Source: Certhia americana (taxonomy: Eukaryota > Chordata > Aves > Passeriformes > Certhiidae). Taken from it: a DNA stretch of 64,000 nucleotides. Position numbers and translations under genes: made by a program. Below, piece by piece: positions 58,592-64,000 of this stretch. Numbering within the stretch: position 1 is the first letter of the stretch; each line of letters starts with the position of its first letter. The notes beneath the pieces were generated by a model. That model saw only the letters and a program-made list of their open reading frames with translations, did no database searches and was not told the DNA's origin. The stretch covers positions 186,001-250,000 of the forward strand of contig JAGMWU010000040.1 in the NCBI GenBank assembly GCA_018697195.1, in the 5' to 3' direction.

Positions 58592-60656
58592 CGAGGAAGC
58601 AGTCCAGTCAGGGAAGAATTAGCATTGAAATATATGAATATTTTATGTCTAAAGTGTGATAGGCACATATTTATTCACACAGAGTTTCTCACAGCTCAGC
58701 ATTTATGTTGTTTGCTCTGCATTTGACATCATCTGAATAATATTAAGTTCCCAGGCATATTATACTTGACAAAACTAATTCTTTTCTACTCCATTGTGCC
58801 ACAAAACTTTCAGGCTTATACCCTTCAGTTATTTCAGCATAGCAGATTTAAAAAAATAAATATCATATCAGTCCTTTCTACTTTTAATTCCAAGAACCTC
58901 ATTTTGTCTTCTTAATGCCTTCATATTTATGTGAGGGCTTCTGTTCCACTCCCATAATGTGTTGACTAGCTATGCACAGTATTTTCTTCCCACAGTCCAA
59001 GTCCAAACTAATTTTTTTATACAAGTATTTCCTATCAAAGTAAACAGCATCCTTCATAAAAGTGTAATGAGACATGGTTCAGGGATGCAGACCAGGACTT
59101 GAATTTTTGCTGAGCTGTTAAAGGAACCAGAGTGCCTTCACTTCTTCCAGTGCCTGGGATAACAAATGCTTGTCCTACACATCCTTCTCCTATTGTCCCA
59201 TTCCCATTCGCTTCTCAACATTATCCAAAACTAAACACCATTTGAAAAGAATGCTTGTCCTTGTGCCATTTGATGTTTTTTACCCTCTATTTTCCCATAT
59301 CCCTGCCCTATTTCCTCACAACATTTTCATGAGGCAATGCTAGAATTCTCTCCCAGGTCAAGGACCATCAGGGCTCCCAGGCATCACTGCTGCTGAAAAG
59401 AGGGACCAAGTGATGATCCCTTCAGACCATAGCTGCTACCAGCAGCAATCCATTTGAGGTTGTTTCTTTAGCTCTGAAGTTTCCCATAATGGACTGAGTG
59501 CAGAAAAGCTGGCATCTCAACCTGAAATTTTCAGATTCTCCACTGTATCAGACATGAGTTCTCCAAAGGCTTTCTTAGGCCTTGATAATGACAGAATATA
59601 AGACACAACATGAGTTGTGGGAGGGCATAACTGTACCTTGGTTGACTGGCAGAGCCAGTTAGGAAATAGAACAATTTGACTATCATTTCCTTACATAGTA
59701 TGCATATTTATCCAGGCAATTTCACAGCAGATGACGGTCACATTCTGACAATCCTTCTTGTATTAATGTGAAAAAATAGGGCTCTTGGCTGGGCCTTGTC
59801 AGAATGCTTTTGTGTGCATCAATTTGATCAGAGGCTGGAGCAGAGCAGCCAAAGACAAACATCAGTGAGGAGACTCACTGCGATTTCCTCTAGTACTTAA
59901 AGGTTTTGTGGATCTCTTAAAAGTCAGAGAAATATTTTAAAATGCCATGAAATATGACACTTTTGTTTTCACGTGTTGCTGGCAGAAGTTACTTTGCCTG
60001 TTTCAGAACAAGTGACTCTCACAGCTTTGACAGACTGACCAAAGAAGACGAGTGTTTTTAAAGCACAGCCAGTCTCATATTTGTGACTGCCAGCCCAGAT
60101 ATTATGTAAGAGTCCAAACCCAGCTGCACTGCTCTCTTATTTTTTAACCCCTCTATCTGTCATTCATGCATCTGTTTGATTTGCCACATTAGTTGATTCA
60201 AGAACACTTAATTTTTCTTTTAAAAAGGTGGTGATTTTGTATGTATTCTCGCCAAATGCATACTTCCTGAGGTATAACCTTACAGTGTACCTACTTCTGC
60301 TAAATTGTATGCTGCTATAACCCTATTGTAACAGCAGCACTGAATAGTTATTTAGTTACTTAAGCACCAGCTGAATGGTTGATGTTATCCTTTAGGCAGC
60401 AGTTACTACTTTCTAATTGAAAATACAAACAATGCAGCAGATGAGCATGTAAGATTTCTACAGTCATTTTATGTGCTAGATTTACATGAAAGCAGTAGCT
60501 AGGAATCACCTTCAAAATAGCTACAATGGCCTGTAAACTGGCAATTGCAACTACACCCACATGATGATAAGAGTCAGATAGAATATTAATGTTTCTCACT
60601 AATATGTATATGCATGCATATATCTTGAAGAAAAAGATCAACTTTCAGTTGTCAGG
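58592..60656. other. Non-coding intergenic stretch
   Basis: Nothing recognised; AT-rich, with only small frames. Confidence 0.55.
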
Positions 60657-60796
60657 TTTTTGTTGTCTGGTTTTTTCCTGTTTTTTTTTTTTGTTTGTTT
60701 GTTTGTTTTTGTTTGGTTTTCTGTTTGTTTGTTTGTTTGTGGTTTTTTGTTTGTTTGTTTTGGGGGGGGGGGGGGGGGGTGCAGGGAGGGGGGGGA
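60657..60796 (+). repeat. TTTG tract ending in an 18-bp G homopolymer
   Basis: Degenerate (TTTG)n from 60657 to 60761 leads directly into G18 (60762-60779). After TGCA follow GGGA and G8 (60784-60795). The strand holds almost no A or C for about 120 bp. The G runs satisfy G-quadruplex rules several times over. Confidence 0.93.
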
Positions 60797-61049
60797 AGGA
60801 AGGACACATGAAATTTAAGAATCCAAAATAGTTCCTTGCAAGATCCATATTTGTTAGACTATCTAAAAAACTTGGATGCAGGGAATTTTGGGGCATATAA
60901 ATAATACACATAACAAAAGAAATTTGAGTGTATGATTCTTCTGTTCCCTGCTCATGATGAAGCGAAAAACACTGACATCCAGTCTGGCGTTTGCAGAACA
61001 GATCTGTTCAATTTAGCTTGCAGAGATGGGTTTGTTGAGAGTAAAGCTC
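60797..61049. other. Non-coding spacer
   Basis: No feature is recognised between the G-rich tract and the CR1 tail. Confidence 0.5.
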
Positions 61050-61320
61050 CCCTAAACCTGCCATGAGGCTGTGTCAGGGGAGTTTTAGGTAAAGTATTAG
61101 AAAAAGGCTCTGGCTGGGTGCTGGAATGGGCTTCCCAGCACAGCGGTCACAGCACCAAGACTGACAGAGTTCAAGAAGAGTTTGGACAATACTCTCATGC
61201 ACATGGGGTGACTCTTGGGGTGTCCTGTGCTGTTGCGGCCGGTATCAGGCCAGGAGCTGGACTCAGTGATCCTGATGGGTCACTTCCAACTCAGCTTATT
61301 CTGTAATTTTGTAATTCTAA
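61050..61320 (+). mobile_element. CR1 LINE 3' fragment of a second subfamily
   Basis: The sequence follows the CR1 variant with ATTAGAAAAAGGCTCTGG, GTCACAGCACCAAGACTGAC, AGAGTTCAAGAAGAGTTTGG and GGAGCTGGACTCAGTGATCC, then GGGTCACTTCCAACTCAG and the ATTCTGT-like tail. It differs in internal words from the two other CR1 copies, implying a distinct subfamily. Severely 5'-truncated. Confidence 0.88.
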
Positions 61321-61524
61321 ACAAGCTTTACTCCAAACAGCTCATCAAATTACTGACACTGTCCTCAAGAGATGTGGAACACACTGTTACGTCACTTTTA
61401 CATGCTGTCTTCTCACTCACATGACAGGAATCAATTTGTGTCCAATAGATCCACCTACACATACAGGCTTGGGTGCCTGCCTTCCTTGTCACACTGGTCC
61501 TGCAGGAGCTAAGAGAAGGCAGGA

Positions 61525-61588
61525 ATGGATGGATGGATGGATGGATGGATGGATGGATGGATGGATGGATGGATGGATGGACGGACGG
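61525..61588 (+). repeat. ATGG microsatellite with ACGG end
   Basis: Fourteen perfect ATGG units (61525-61580) followed by two ACGG units (61581-61588). Read in frame it gives Met-Asp-Gly-Trp repeats that are not evidence of a gene. Confidence 0.97.
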
Positions 61589-64000
61589 CAGGCATATTTT
61601 CTGTGCAGTGCAACTTGCACTTTGAGATCAGGATGTCAACTGTAACTACTGTTCATATTGCTCCTAAAGAAGGGACTAATGTTTAATCTCAGGGCTCCAA
61701 GAATTGGACACCGTAGTTTCCATAACCAATTTTTGATCCAACTACCATAGCTCTTTATGAGATGTAAACATTGGTTACTGGGATATCCACAAATCATTTA
61801 GAAGGAAAGTAAGTTGTGTAGAAGTATGTTAGGTAATTCCCTGATCACTTTTTCCTCCTTCACAAATGCAATATATTAAAAGAATATTCCAACAAGCTTT
61901 CATGGAAAAAAAGAAATATAGAAGATGTATCTTGGATGTAATTTTCAGGTAAATTCTTTTCTTTTCTGTCTTAGCTCACACAGGCTATTTTTTAAATTCT
62001 AAAAGTGAACTTCTGAGAATAAAATTGTTCTTCTATCAGTCTTACCACTGTTACCTTGTACACCTTTCTATAGTTCCACAAATGATCATGTTTGTTTGAG
62101 GGGCGTTGGCATTTTTGGAACTACACAACACAATTTATCACGGTGGCATTATCAGATTTGAAATAAGAGCAGAAACACTCTGCAGGATGCTCCGGAGATA
62201 AACAGTAATACTACAAAATGGAGGATTTCAATCAGAAGTTTTCACTAGCAGGAGAACATAATCACACAGTACCAGTAAAACATATCCTGACTATAAAACA
62301 ATGTCTTTCTAGTATCTGCTTCCTAGCATACAAAAGATTTCATTTAATTAATGCAAACCATATTATGATAGATGAACATCAGAGATTTATTTTTCCTCTT
62401 TCTTGCAGATCTTTACAAATCCCAGTAGCAGTTACTGTATTTATAAGGGATTTTTAAAAAACAGGTCTTCACAGTGGCTTTTTAATCTTTTTTTTTCCTG
62501 TTGATCAAGACTGCCTGGAAGGTTTGGAGACCTACTTCTTGCTCAGAGAATGAACAAGCTTTAGGACTGCTCCTGTTATTTTCCTCTTCTTTAATGTGAA
62601 GGAAAGCCAGAAGTCATTCTGGCTTCTATAAATCATTATTTTTATAATGAGGTATTACTCTACCTCCTTTATCAACTGCAGGATGCATATATGTCATTCT
62701 CAGTTCAGTTATGGCAGAATCATGCCTTGTAGTCCTGTATCTTACCAGGGATGATCTCAACACAAACGGGACCCCATGAAACTACTCCACATAAATCTTT
62801 GCTGTATGAGTTATTCTGATATGCTTTTGAACCTGATCTTTATAATTCCCTTGCAACCTCTCTCTTTTTGTTACTTCATACAGATCATTTGCTATTAAAA
62901 GCACTTTCCAGTTATAATGTTCCCCAACTTATAACATTTTGGATCCAACCAGCTCCCAGAGCATATTAACAACTGGCTTTATTGTACAAATGAACTACTC
63001 ATATCTACTTTCTTTTGGAGTAGAGCCATATTCAAAGAAAAATGCTTCCTCTGCTTAACGCTGCACTGCTATCTTAAGCAAAACTTCAAAACTGGTTGCT
63101 TACAGTAGGCACAGCTCTGAGGAAGAGGTGAGGGTAAACATCCCAGAAATAGCCCCACTAGGCAACGAGCTCATCAGTGCATTTTCATGTCACAATTTCT
63201 GCATAGGGAAGTATTTTATAATGGTGTCTTCTGAGGACACATTCATTCTCTTTTTACTCACCCATGCACTGCCTTGGTAGCAACCCAATCTGTCAGAGAC
63301 AATGAGGAACACGGCATGGCTGCAGAGCTTCTTTGCAATGCAGAGCCCTGATTCCTATGAGGTTATAATATTACAGCAGGCTGGATTCATGGATGCAAGT
63401 AAGCATGTCCCTATGAATACCATCACCGTATACGGAGTCTGTAGAAGCTATTTCAGCAAGAAGGAGGTGATCACTGGGGAAAGAATTTTTAATTTTCTTT
63501 CATCCCAAGTTCATTCCCTTAGCACCAAGTTTGAGGCTTCTGAATTTGACCCTGAATTATCTGTAGCAATCAGCCCATGTTTGGGACTGAAGAAGGTCTA
63601 GGCAGAAACTCCCAGTACAGAACGGCAGTCAGGTAAGGTCTGGCTTTTTGGGAGCACTACAATGATGAGAGTTGCTGTCATGGCATTTCTTCCAATTCAG
63701 AGCATATATGAGCCAGATACAGAGACTAAAGTCCTCTGGTTTTATTCTTCACTGAATTAACCACAAAACCCCAGACCCCACCCACAGGGAGATGCAGATT
63801 CAGAAGCAAGAATTGCAATCTGCATCTCTAAGGATCATAGATTAGATTTTCTCTGGAAGAATGATTCAATTAGGCTTCTACTTGAGAAAAATACTGTAAT
63901 GTAAGCTTTATTTTGTGCAGGACTCCTTATTAAACAGGAGGCAAATCACCACATATTGCTTCTAAGGAGACTGCCTGCAAAGTCAGATAGTTTTCAGTGT
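61589..64000. other. Non-coding intergenic stretch to the right edge
   Basis: No gene or repeat recognised. The plus-strand frame 63302-63601 (99 codons) has no known similarity and no supporting promoter or splice sites. Confidence 0.55.

Noticed and set aside
61421..61645. Frame with Met-Asp-Gly-Trp repeats
   Set aside because: Direct translation of the ATGG microsatellite.
1..64000. tRNA genes, rRNA, CRISPR arrays or bacterial-type operons
   Set aside because: Looked for tRNA B-box words with pairing arms and for regularly spaced direct repeats with unique spacers; none found. The only regular repeats are microsatellites and minisatellites.

Overview
The window is vertebrate nuclear DNA and reads as a bird, probably a passerine. 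The evidence is three 5'-truncated CR1 (chicken repeat 1) LINE tails, a solo LTR resembling passerine endogenous retroviral LTRs as I remember them, a low density of interspersed repeats, and an AT-rich background broken by one strong CpG island. Nothing bacterial is present: no operons, CRISPR arrays, or rRNA or tRNA genes.

Only one gene is supported. On the minus strand at the left edge lies exon 1 of UNC5C, the netrin receptor UNC-5 homolog C. It has a well-placed start codon, a complete signal peptide of 41 codons and a consensus splice donor. The rest of the gene runs off the left edge. The surrounding CpG island (about 165-935) holds the 5' UTR and promoter, with GC boxes, a six-run G-quadruplex motif, a short upstream ORF and an alternating purine-pyrimidine patch containing an E-box.

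The remaining ~63 kb lies upstream of UNC5C and contains no convincing coding exon. In mammals this side of UNC5C is a large gene desert, so it is best read as a non-coding landscape. Its contents, left to right, are: a minus-strand CR1 tail abutting a decamer minisatellite (3.7-4.2 kb); a CpG-rich patch with a CTCF-like core beside a 48-bp A tract (5.9-6.3 kb); a miRNA-sized hairpin (13.0 kb); a TAATTA homeodomain-site cluster (18.7-18.8 kb); a homopurine GAGGA tract (34.1 kb); a plus-strand CR1 tail (36.2-36.5 kb); a GC-rich patch that may be an old LTR fragment (39.6-39.9 kb); a solo LTR (43.4-44.2 kb); an ancient MIR-like SINE and a degenerate 28-bp minisatellite (49.3-49.8 kb); a second miRNA-sized hairpin (52.5 kb); a 101-nt homopyrimidine tract (54.9 kb); a G18 tract (60.8 kb); a third CR1 tail (61.05-61.3 kb); and an ATGG microsatellite (61.5 kb).

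The most unusual signal is a pair of unrelated short arrays (4.0-4.2 kb and 9.45 kb) in which CNRG tetramers recur exactly every 10 bp. This is the bipartite CNRG-N6-CNRG arrangement known for the CP2/LSF (TFCP2) family. No new protein system is visible; the interest lies in non-coding structure. Repeat family names rest on recognition from memory without database comparison, and repeat boundaries are approximate.
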